14,449 bases of DNA from UMGS1470 sp051889215. GTDB taxonomy: Bacteria > Bacillota > Clostridia > Christensenellales > UBA1242. The notes beneath the pieces were generated by a model. The model made no database searches, was not told the origin of the DNA, and worked only from the letters and a program-made list of their open reading frames with translations. The DNA is taken from assembly GCA_051889215.1 (NCBI GenBank), contig JBJFDC010000027.1, positions 1 to 14,449 of the forward strand, in the 5' to 3' direction. A program made the position numbers and the translations under genes. Numbering within the stretch: position 1 is the first letter of the stretch; each line of letters begins with the position of its first letter. Shown here in pieces: positions 5,710 to 12,558 of the stretch.

Positions 5710-7485
5710 ATGAAAATATTTAGATTAGTAAATGCAGAGTTGAGAAAAATATTTTTACGACCAACAATCTTTATTATGATTGCACTTTTGGTCCTATGCT
5801 CTTTTATTTCACTCATAGCATTTAATCCAGATAAACGAACAACAGATTCATCAATAAATGCGGAAGGCGCGACTGTTAGTGCCATATATAATAATTTTAT
5901 GCAAACCTCTTCGTCAACCACCCACACAACAAAATTTGATTTGGATAACAAATTGGACGCTGCTCTTTCTTCTGTTTATTCTTTCACTCAAACTGATGAT
6001 GCCTTGATTGAACTCACAAACATTGCTGGCGAAAATCAGACAGCCCAACTTGATTATCACAATCTCATTATTGCACTCGAAAACGCAGTTAGACCTGCAG
6101 GAAGACCAGAGAGCGTTTGTTATCAACAAGCAAACTTATGCCTCAAATCTTTCCATGACTCTCTCAGTGCAACAATTATTGCTTTTGGTAATTTAAACAA
6201 TTCCAACAGATATTATTTGACGAAATCAGAGTTTAATGAAGTTAATGAAAAACTAAAAAAACTTGACAGCGCCGTCATTGTTTACACCACTCTCCAAACA
6301 AAAAAAGTTTATGAAAACATTCTGACTTCAGTTCGAAGTTTTGAGTTTGATACATTGATGACAAATTTTATTAACAACATAACAGAAATCAAAATTGGCG
6401 AACCAAAATATGAAGAAATAAAACAAAATTATTATACATCTGCCAAAAATGTTTTGGGTGACAAACTTGAAGAAAACAGTTTGATGGGCAAAATTGAAAA
6501 ATACTACTTGGAACATGCAAGCGAAGGAAGTCAAGAAGCTTGTGAAGAATTCGTTAATTTGCTTGCCGACTACAAAGCATATGTTAATATGAGTTGCGAA
6601 AACTTGAATTGCGCGATTCAACTTGAAGTTGCAAGTGGAATTTCAGACAAAACAATGCAATCATATATTGGTTATGGCGATTTTAACAAGCTCACAATTT
6701 CATCTTTGCTGAAGAAAAACTCATATATGATTGACAACAACATCAACCCAAGAACAACTCTTGAAGCAATGAATTTTGGCGTTAATTCGGGAGATGAAAC
6801 AAATGCTTGGGATTTTATTTGTTTTTCAATGAATATAACCGTTCTTTTGATAATCGTTTTCTGTGTTCTCATTTGCTCAAAAATAATCGCTGGCGAACAA
6901 GCGGGCGGCACAATGAAAATGCTTGCAATAAGACCTTTCACGCGAAACAAAATCCTCGGAGCAAAACTTCTTGCAACCATGTTCTTTTCGATGATATTTG
7001 TCGTTTTCTCATTCATCGTTAGCTTTGGAATTGGTTGGGCATTTTTTGGACTCCCAAATCAAATGATGATTGGCGTATTCAATGGCTCAAACGTCATATT
7101 CTCTCACCCATTGCTATATTGTTTCTTCTTGATTTTGTCATTATTTTTAAAAGTTTTTATTTATGTTTCAATCGCAACAATGATTTCAGTTTTATTCCGC
7201 TCATACACAGGTTCAAGCATGATATCATTTGCAATCGTCATCATCACCCTCATTCTCAATGGCGTGCTTGGAACAAAATCCTACTTCAAATATTTCCCAA
7301 TGGCAAATTTCGATATTTACAAATATTTCACCAGCGCTCAAACCGCATCTGGCTTTAAAGCAATATTCTCCTCACCTCAAATTATTGACACATCATTCAC
7401 GTTCACATTCACATACGCAATTATCATGCTCGTGGTTTTGAATGCAATTTCATTCCTCGCATTCAACAAAAAAGACATCGCATAA
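5710..7485 (+). CDS. ABC-2 family permease with a large extracytoplasmic domain
   Basis: Membrane subunit partnering the ATPase. One hydrophobic helix at 18-38 is followed by a roughly 325-residue hydrophilic domain (40-365) and then hydrophobic segments at 368-392, 418-446, 466-496, 502-520 and 567-585, giving six spans. The cytoplasmic stretch EQAGGTMKMLAIRPFTRNK (396-414) is the typical ABC-2 element after the second span that contacts the ATPase. The outer domain is mostly helical and polar, with Cys137, Cys144, Cys278, Cys296 and Cys301. AAAAGGAG (5697-5704) lies 5 nt before the ATG; a second ATG at 5706 is out of frame. Last gene of the operon, followed by a strong hairpin. Likely an exporter or envelope-stress transporter; the substrate is unknown. 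Confidence 0.92.
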   Translation: MKIFRLVNAELRKIFLRPTIFIMIALLVLCSFISLIAFNPDKRTTDSSINAEGATVSAIYNNFMQTSSSTTHTTKFDLDNKLDAALSSVYSFTQTDDALIELTNIAGENQTAQLDYHNLIIALENAVRPAGRPESVCYQQANLCLKSFHDSLSATIIAFGNLNNSNRYYLTKSEFNEVNEKLKKLDSAVIVYTTLQTKKVYENILTSVRSFEFDTLMTNFINNITEIKIGEPKYEEIKQNYYTSAKNVLGDKLEENSLMGKIEKYYLEHASEGSQEACEEFVNLLADYKAYVNMSCENLNCAIQLEVASGISDKTMQSYIGYGDFNKLTISSLLKKNSYMIDNNINPRTTLEAMNFGVNSGDETNAWDFICFSMNITVLLIIVFCVLICSKIIAGEQAGGTMKMLAIRPFTRNKILGAKLLATMFFSMIFVVFSFIVSFGIGWAFFGLPNQMMIGVFNGSNVIFSHPLLYCFFLILSLFLKVFIYVSIATMISVLFRSYTGSSMISFAIVIITLILNGVLGTKSYFKYFPMANFDIYKYFTSAQTASGFKAIFSSPQIIDTSFTFTFTYAIIMLVVLNAISFLAFNKKDIA

Positions 7486-7490
7486 CAACA

Positions 7491-7522
7491 AAAAAATATA
7501 TGGAGCAATCCATATATTTTTT
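7491..7522. terminator. Bidirectional terminator between the ABC operon and rnhA
   Basis: A perfect 14-bp stem (7491-7504 with 7509-7522) closed by a GCAA tetraloop, with an A-run on the left arm and a T-run on the right. It can end transcription from both sides, and its right edge overlaps the rnhA stop codon (7521-7523). Confidence 0.9.
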
Positions 7523-7961
7523 ATTCTCGAAATGTCTCAATCGCATGACGGGCAAGATAGTCACATCTGTTATTATATTCGTTGTCCGCATGACCCTTGA
7601 CTTTATTCCATTCAATCTGGTGAATTTTTGATAGTTCAATCAGCTTTTTCCATTGTTCAACATTTTGAACATCTTTTTTGCCAGCAGTTCTCCAGCCGTT
7701 ATTTTGCCAATCATCAACCCACTCGCAAATAAAGGCATTAACGACATATGCCGAGTCCGAATAGACCGAAACTTGACATGGCTCTTTCAGTGCCGACAGC
7801 CCTTGAATAACCGCCTCAAGTTCCATTTTGTTGTTGGTCGTGAGTTTTTCCGCACCGCTCATTTCTTTTTTGTGTTCGCCATACATCAAAATTGCACCCC
7901 AGCCACCAACACCAGGATTATTTGAGCATGCCCCATCTGTGTATAAAACAACTTTTTTCAT
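7521..7961 (-). CDS. rnhA: Ribonuclease HI
   Basis: Cytoplasmic endonuclease that cuts the RNA strand of RNA-DNA hybrids (R-loops, replication primers). The 146 residues match the family's usual 145-160. The four metal-binding acidic residues are present: Asp9 in YTDGACSNNPG, Glu47 in NNKMELEA, Asp69 in YSDSAYVV and Asp134 in NRCDYLA; the mobile catalytic His124 is in VKGHADN. The basic segment WQNNGWRTAGKKDV (85-98) corresponds to the hybrid-binding handle of the E. coli type. It is a single-gene unit convergent with the ABC operon. No Shine-Dalgarno sequence precedes the ATG; instead a promoter -10 box lies 6 nt upstream, implying a leaderless message. Confidence 0.97.
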   Translation of the reverse strand: MKKVVLYTDGACSNNPGVGGWGAILMYGEHKKEMSGAEKLTTNNKMELEAVIQGLSALKEPCQVSVYSDSAYVVNAFICEWVDDWQNNGWRTAGKKDVQNVEQWKKLIELSKIHQIEWNKVKGHADNEYNNRCDYLARHAIETFRE

Positions 7962-7967
7962 ATTTTC

Positions 7968-7996
7968 ATATTACAACAATATATGATTTTTTTCAA
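7968..7996 (-). promoter_or_regulatory. rnhA promoter, leaderless type
   Basis: On the minus strand: -35 TTGAAA (7996-7991), a 17-nt spacer, -10 TAATAT (7973-7968), then 6 nt and the ATG. Geometry and -10 sequence are the same as at the recombinase gene, and the 15 bases from -10 through ATG differ at only two positions. Confidence 0.68.
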
Positions 7997-8025
7997 ATAT
8001 TTTTTATAATATTTAAAATTACCCC

Positions 8026-8054
8026 TTGAAAACTGATTATATATGTATTATTAT
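8026..8054 (+). promoter_or_regulatory. Promoter of the small unknown gene
   Basis: -35 TTGAAA (8026-8031), a 17-nt spacer, -10 TATTAT (8049-8054). Several nearby TATAT-type hexamers could serve as the -10, so the exact start is uncertain. It is divergent from the rnhA promoter. Confidence 0.55.
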
Positions 8055-8066
8055 ATTATATATTAT

Positions 8067-8071
8067 GGAGG
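8067..8071 (+). promoter_or_regulatory. Ribosome binding site that sets the start at 8077
   Basis: GGAGG, 5 nt before the ATG at 8077. It rules out the longer reading from TTG at 8026, which coincides with the -35 box, and the ATG at 8065, which overlaps GGAGG itself. Confidence 0.88.
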
Positions 8072-8076
8072 TATTT

Positions 8077-8508
8077 ATGTTATTAAGAGAAAAATTGTTG
8101 GATAGTTATTATCCAATCGAATTGGTTTTGATAAAAGGAAAAAATCAGCCATACAATTTTGCAGTTAACTATTTTCCTGGAGTTGATGCAGTAAAAATTC
8201 TCAATGGAGATCACGATTGTTATTTGGACGAAGTTGAGTTTGCAGATTTCTTTTTAACAGACCCAGACAATATGTGTTTGCTTTCACACAACAACCCAAT
8301 CAAGCCATTCAGATCACATTTCATCAAAGATTTTCATTATGGAAAGAGTTTTGACAATCCACTTGAATTCCGTGAAATAAAAAATGCTGCTGACTTTTTG
8401 ATGAACTATCAAGAAGAAAATGGCAAAATGCCTTTGAAAGAAATTCTTGCTGTTGAGAAAAAACTCAACCAAAAAATCAAGAATGTTCGCTCCCAATTCT
8501 CAAGATAA
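8077..8508 (+). CDS. Small uncharacterised protein
   Basis: I do not recognise this 143-residue protein. It has no signal peptide, membrane helix, zinc-binding cysteine pattern or nucleotide-binding motif. It starts MLLREKLLDSYYPIELVLI, contains acidic and aromatic segments (DHDCYLDEVEFADFFLTDPDN, about residues 46-66) and ends with a basic helix (roughly 110-143) that includes VEKKLNQKIKNVRSQF. That suggests a compact cytoplasmic protein, perhaps one that interacts with protein or RNA. It has its own promoter, a strong GGAGG site and a shared terminator, so it is very likely expressed. Neighbours on both sides encode ribonucleases on the opposite strand, which is not by itself evidence of function. 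Confidence 0.85.
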   Translation: MLLREKLLDSYYPIELVLIKGKNQPYNFAVNYFPGVDAVKILNGDHDCYLDEVEFADFFLTDPDNMCLLSHNNPIKPFRSHFIKDFHYGKSFDNPLEFREIKNAADFLMNYQEENGKMPLKEILAVEKKLNQKIKNVRSQFSR

Positions 8509-8516
8509 GCAGCAAC

Positions 8517-8546
8517 AAAAAACTCGGCTATTTGCCGAGTTTTTTT
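8517..8546. terminator. Bidirectional terminator between the small gene and rny
   Basis: A 12-bp stem with GC-rich core ACTCGGC/GCCGAGT (8517-8528 with 8534-8545), 5-nt loop TATTT, A-run on the left and T-run on the right. It serves both convergent genes. Confidence 0.92.
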
Positions 8547-8550
8547 ATTG

Positions 8551-10143
8551 TTATTTTGCAACACCAGTAAATCTTGATTCACGAATAACATTGACTTTGA
8601 TTTGACCAGGATATTCCATTTCAGCTTCAATTCTTTTTGCAATGTCTTTTGCAAGGAAGTCTGCCATTTTGTCATCAACCTCATCAGGTTTTACGATGAT
8701 GCGGACTTCACGACCTGCTTGAATTGCATAAGTTTTGTCAACGCCTTTAAATGAGTTTGCAATGCTTTCAAGTTGTTCAAGACGTTTGACATAGAGTTCA
8801 AGACTTTCGCGTCTTGCGCCAGGTCTTGCGCTTGAAATCGCATCAGCAACTTGAACAAGGATTGCTTCTATTGACTTGAATTCAACACCGCCATGGTGCG
8901 CTTCAATGCAGTGAATAACCTCTGGGCTTTCTTTGTATTTTTTCGCCAAGTCAACGCCGATTGTCACGTGTGTTCCTTCAACTTCATGGTCAACAGCTTT
9001 TCCAATGTCGTGAAGAAGACCGCCACGTCTTGCGACTTTTGCGTCTGCTCCAAGTTCTTCAGCAAGAAGTCCCGCAATATAAGACGTTTCAAGACTATGA
9101 TTTAAAACATTTTGACCATAACTTGTTCTGAATTTGAGTCTTCCAAGAATTTTTACGAGTTCAGGATGAAGCCCATAAATATTGGCTTGATTAACCGCTT
9201 TTTCACCTGCTTCTTTAATCGTTTGATCAACATCACGTCTGACTTTTTCAACAATCTCTTCAATTCTTGTTGGATGGATTCTTCCGTCCATAATAAGTTT
9301 TTCGAGCGACAATCTTGCAATTTCACGTCTGATTGGATCAAAGCTTGAAATTGTGATGACTTCAGGTGTGTCGTCAACAATCAAATCAACTCCAACCGCC
9401 GCCTCAATCGCCCTGATGTTTCTTCCTTCACGGCCAATGATTCTTCCCTTCATTTCGTCATTTGGCAACGCAACAGTTGAAACAGTGATTTCACTTGTGA
9501 GATCTGTCGCACATTTTTGAATTGCGAGCGCGACAATATTTTTTGCCTTTTTCAAGCCATTTTCTCTTGCATCTTCTTCTATGTCGGCAACAATTTTTGC
9601 TGCATCTCGACGTGCGTTTTCGGTGATTGATTCAATCAACGATTGTTTTGCCTCTTCTTTTTTCATGCCAGAGATTTTTTCAAGTTCCTTGAGCATATTG
9701 TTTTTTATTTCCACTTGCTCAAGAGTGATTTTGTCAATTTGAGATTCTTTTTCTTCAAGTTGATTTTTGAGAGTCTCAATTTGCTCCGATTTTCTGTCAA
9801 GAGCGGTCTCTTTTTTGTCTATGAATTCTTCCCTTTGATTGAGTCTATCTTCTGTTTTTTGAAGTTCAGAACGACGCTCTTTTTGTTCTCTTTCATAGTC
9901 TTGTTTTAACTTTAGAATTTCTTCTTTCGCTTCAAGCATTGCCTCTTTCTTTACAGTTTTTGCTTCAGCATAGGCATCTTCCAAGATTTTGACTGCATTA
10001 GACTTTGACTTGCCAAGTTTTTTGGAAGTCAAGAGTTTGAATCCAAAAAATCCCGCAACAAGTCCAACAACAGCGCAACCAATGCTGATAAAAATCACTG
10101 CAACAGGGCTAACTGCCAAAAGCATACCCATAATATTGCTCAT
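8551..10143 (-). CDS. rny: Ribonuclease Y
   Basis: Membrane-anchored endoribonuclease that starts mRNA decay in many Firmicutes. Length (530 residues) and domain order match the family: an N-terminal membrane helix at about 13-37, a long charged coiled coil (55-190), a KH RNA-binding domain with GRIIGREGRN (233-242), and an HD metal-dependent phosphohydrolase domain with NHSLE (348-352), LLHDIGKA (376-383), EAHHGG (414-419) and VADAISSARPG (432-442). AGGAG (10154-10150) lies 6 nt before the ATG at 10143 and selects it over later in-frame ATGs at codons 5 and 7. It is transcribed alone from a promoter in the thiI-rny gap and ends at a bidirectional terminator. Confidence 0.98.
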   Translation of the reverse strand: MSNIMGMLLAVSPVAVIFISIGCAVVGLVAGFFGFKLLTSKKLGKSKSNAVKILEDAYAEAKTVKKEAMLEAKEEILKLKQDYEREQKERRSELQKTEDRLNQREEFIDKKETALDRKSEQIETLKNQLEEKESQIDKITLEQVEIKNNMLKELEKISGMKKEEAKQSLIESITENARRDAAKIVADIEEDARENGLKKAKNIVALAIQKCATDLTSEITVSTVALPNDEMKGRIIGREGRNIRAIEAAVGVDLIVDDTPEVITISSFDPIRREIARLSLEKLIMDGRIHPTRIEEIVEKVRRDVDQTIKEAGEKAVNQANIYGLHPELVKILGRLKFRTSYGQNVLNHSLETSYIAGLLAEELGADAKVARRGGLLHDIGKAVDHEVEGTHVTIGVDLAKKYKESPEVIHCIEAHHGGVEFKSIEAILVQVADAISSARPGARRESLELYVKRLEQLESIANSFKGVDKTYAIQAGREVRIIVKPDEVDDKMADFLAKDIAKRIEAEMEYPGQIKVNVIRESRFTGVAK

Positions 10144-10172
10144 TTTTATCTCCTATTAAGTTGTTATTTTCT

Positions 10173-10188
10173 AAGTGCGAAAGCACTT
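10173..10188 (-). promoter_or_regulatory. Hairpin in the rny leader
   Basis: AAGTGC and GCACTT form a 6-bp stem with a 4-nt loop (TTTC on the transcribed strand) inside the roughly 70-nt predicted rny leader. It lacks a T-run, so it may stabilise the leader or be a regulatory site rather than a terminator. Confidence 0.42.
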
Positions 10189-10218
10189 TAATAAATTTAA
10201 AAATAAATTTACATTATT

Positions 10219-10247
10219 ATTTTAAAAGAAAATAAAAGAGGTGTCAA
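10219..10247 (-). promoter_or_regulatory. rny promoter
   Basis: On the minus strand: consensus -35 TTGACA (10247-10242), a 17-nt spacer, -10 TAAAAT (10224-10219). The -35 box lies within the loop and 3' arm of the upstream operon's terminator hairpin. Predicted start is near 10212. Confidence 0.7.
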
Positions 10248-10259
10248 TAAAATGACACC
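10224..10259 (-). terminator. Terminator of the pheT-desulfurase-thiI operon
   Basis: On the minus strand: GGTGTCA (10259-10253), loop TTTTAT, TGACACC (10246-10240), then a T-rich stretch broken by a few other bases. The 7-bp stem is modest and the T-tract imperfect, so some readthrough into rny is possible. Confidence 0.7.
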
Positions 10260-10300
10260 AAATAAAATAAGTATTTTATGTCAAAAAATATAATTATTTA

Positions 10301-11449
10301 TTACAAAACTTCCATTTCTGACAATGCTTCTTCAACAAGAAGCTCAATATCAAGTTTGTTTTCCTGTTCTTCGACTTTATAAAGCTTTGGTTTTATCAAA
10401 GGATTTTTTGGCAAAAACACCGTGCAACAATCTTCATATGGTAGGATTGATGTTTCATAAGTCCCAATATGTTGTGCAATATTCATTGTTTCTTGCTTAT
10501 CAAAACAAACGAGAGGACGAAGAATTGGAACAGAATTCAAAACACTTTCGGTTGATGTCATGCCTTCGATTGTTTGAGAGGCAACTTGCCCCAAACTTTC
10601 CCCTGTTATTATTGCTTGATATTTATTTCTCAAACATATGCGCTCGGCAATCCTCATCATAAAACGTCTCATGATTGTAATCATATATTCTTCATCGCAA
10701 TTTTTGTGAATTTCTTCTTGAATGTGAGTAAACTTGACGCAATACAATTTTATATTTCCGCAATAGTCAGTCAGTATGTCGCGAAGTTTTATGACTTTTT
10801 GTTTTGCTTGTTCGCTTGTGTAGGGATAACTATGGAAATGCACAGCGCTGATGCTCATTCCCCTCTTCGCAATTTCAAAGCCAGCTACAGGGCTGTCGAT
10901 GCCGCCTGACAGAAGCAAAAGTCCGCGTCCCGAAGTTGAAACAGGCATTCCACCCAGGCATGGGATTTTTTCCGAAATTATATAAGTTTTTTTGTTCTCT
11001 CTGATTTCAACAATAACATCAACATCAAAGTCTTTTAGCGACACCTTGAGATTTGGATTTGCTTCAAGAATAACTCCTCCAAACATTGGTTCAAGTTCAC
11101 TTGAGCGAATTGGAAAAGTCTTGTCAGCACGAACAACCGACACGCGAAAAGTCTTTTGAGCAAATTTCAACAACTTGAGTTGATTTTTTATTTCATCAAG
11201 GTCTGTGTCAATCTCAATCGCACGACTAAGCGAAACCAACCCAAAAACTTTTTGGATTTTGCTGATTATCTTTTTTTCGTCGCGCGGCTGATAATCTTCA
11301 ACCAAATACCTTCCGTTGATTGCTTGAACTTTGCAAGAAAAGTCCTTTGTCGCTCTTTTTATGTTTGACAACAAGACATTTTCAAAATATCTCCTGTTCT
11401 TTCCTTTTAAGTGAATTTCCCCGTATCTCAATAGCAACAAATTTTTCAT
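10301..11449 (-). CDS. thiI: tRNA 4-thiouridine synthetase ThiI (no rhodanese domain)
   Basis: Uses ATP to activate U8 of tRNA and transfers sulfur to make 4-thiouridine; it can also supply sulfur for the thiamine thiazole. The N-terminal part is the ferredoxin-like plus THUMP RNA-binding region (about 1-165). The PP-loop SGGIDSPVAG is at 181-190, and ITGESLGQVASQT (281-293) belongs to the adenylation domain. At 382 residues it lacks the C-terminal rhodanese domain of the E. coli protein, like Bacillus ThiI, and keeps the conserved PYEDCCTVF (337-345). In this type sulfur comes straight from a partner desulfurase, and that gene ends 2 bp upstream. GAGG lies 5 nt before the ATG, inside the desulfurase reading frame end, so the two are co-translated. 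Confidence 0.97.
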   Translation of the reverse strand: MKNLLLLRYGEIHLKGKNRRYFENVLLSNIKRATKDFSCKVQAINGRYLVEDYQPRDEKKIISKIQKVFGLVSLSRAIEIDTDLDEIKNQLKLLKFAQKTFRVSVVRADKTFPIRSSELEPMFGGVILEANPNLKVSLKDFDVDVIVEIRENKKTYIISEKIPCLGGMPVSTSGRGLLLLSGGIDSPVAGFEIAKRGMSISAVHFHSYPYTSEQAKQKVIKLRDILTDYCGNIKLYCVKFTHIQEEIHKNCDEEYMITIMRRFMMRIAERICLRNKYQAIITGESLGQVASQTIEGMTSTESVLNSVPILRPLVCFDKQETMNIAQHIGTYETSILPYEDCCTVFLPKNPLIKPKLYKVEEQENKLDIELLVEEALSEMEVL

Positions 11450-11451
11450 GT

Positions 11452-12558
11452 TTACCTCAGTGTTTCATAAAGTTTTTTGGCTTGTTCATTAACGATTTTG
11501 CCCGCTTCTATGGCCTCATCAAGTTTTGTATCACGCGCAAAACTAATTCGAATTGAACCAATTATGTTTTTTTGTTTCATTTCTTCAAGAACTCGGTTCC
11601 CGACTTTTTTTGAAGAGCATGCTGAACCTAGTCCAAAAATGACATCTTTGTCCTGACACATATTCATGAGTGTTTCACCTCTTATGCCATCAAACGACAA
11701 ACTCAAAACATATGGCGAACCATTGCCGTTAATTTCAAATTTGACATCTTGCAACTGCTCAATAAATTTTTGTCTCAAGGCCGAAACATTCTCATAATCT
11801 CGCTTTATATCAATCTGTTTGCAAGCTTCATAAAATGCCATTATTGAAGCAATGTTTTCAGTGCCCGAGCGCAATCCATTTTCTTGACCACCACCAAGGA
11901 GCATCGGTTTGATTTTTGCCGTGCTTTTTACACAAAGTGCGCCCAACCCTTTTGGCCCATATATTTTGTGTGCAGAAATCGTCGCATAATCCAAAATATC
12001 AAAATCAACGTTGATTTTGCCAAACGCCTGAACAACATCGCTATGGAATTTGGCTTTTGGCTGATATTTGTCAATAAGTTGCCTTATTTTGACCAAGTCA
12101 TTAACAGCGCCTGTTTCATTGCTTACAGCCATGATTGAAACAAAAGTCGTCTCTTTTTGCAAAAGGTTTTCAAGTTGGGAGTAATCAATTTCGCCATTTC
12201 TTTGGAGTCCAACAAATTTGACGTCATATCCTTGTTCCAAAAGGTTTTTTGCAACATTAAAAACTGAAGGATGTTCCCCCACAGAAAAAATCATTTGCTT
12301 TGATTGTTTGTTTGCTAGCGACATAATCGCCATGTTGTTCGCTTCTGTTGCACACGAACAAAAGACAACTTTGTCATCTCTATTCATGTTTAAAATATTC
12401 TTTATTTCATCTTTTGCTTGCTCAATTTTTGCGGCATTAGAAAGAGCATATTTATAACTTGCGGAAGGATTGAAAAAGTTTGTGCATGAATAGAACTTCA
12501 ATGCATCCATGCCACTTTCGCAAAGTTTTGTTGTTGCTGCATTATCAAGATAAATCAT
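11452..12558 (-). CDS. nifS: Cysteine desulfurase (NifS/IscS family)
   Basis: PLP enzyme that takes sulfur from cysteine as an enzyme-bound persulfide. Counting from the chosen start (368 residues): N-terminal YLDNAATT (3-10), CATEANN (69-75), His96 near the cofactor, HSDVVQA (172-178) with Asp174, the PLP lysine Lys198 in SAHKIYGPKG, and catalytic Cys314 in FGLGSACSSK. I place the start at 12558: it gives the family's usual MIYLDNAATT N-terminus and an ATGA overlap with the pheT stop. An in-frame ATG at 12576 would add six atypical residues and overlap pheT by 22 bp. Its position directly before thiI suggests it is the dedicated sulfur donor for tRNA thiolation, like NifZ in Bacillus; an additional iron-sulfur role cannot be excluded. 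The symbol denotes the family. Confidence 0.95.
   Translation of the reverse strand: MIYLDNAATTKLCESGMDALKFYSCTNFFNPSASYKYALSNAAKIEQAKDEIKNILNMNRDDKVVFCSCATEANNMAIMSLANKQSKQMIFSVGEHPSVFNVAKNLLEQGYDVKFVGLQRNGEIDYSQLENLLQKETTFVSIMAVSNETGAVNDLVKIRQLIDKYQPKAKFHSDVVQAFGKINVDFDILDYATISAHKIYGPKGLGALCVKSTAKIKPMLLGGGQENGLRSGTENIASIMAFYEACKQIDIKRDYENVSALRQKFIEQLQDVKFEINGNGSPYVLSLSFDGIRGETLMNMCQDKDVIFGLGSACSSKKVGNRVLEEMKQKNIIGSIRISFARDTKLDEAIEAGKIVNEQAKKLYETLR

Noticed and set aside
8026..8076. N-terminal extension of the small protein from TTG at 8026
   Set aside because: That codon is part of the -35 box and would lie upstream of the transcript; GGAGG points to 8077.
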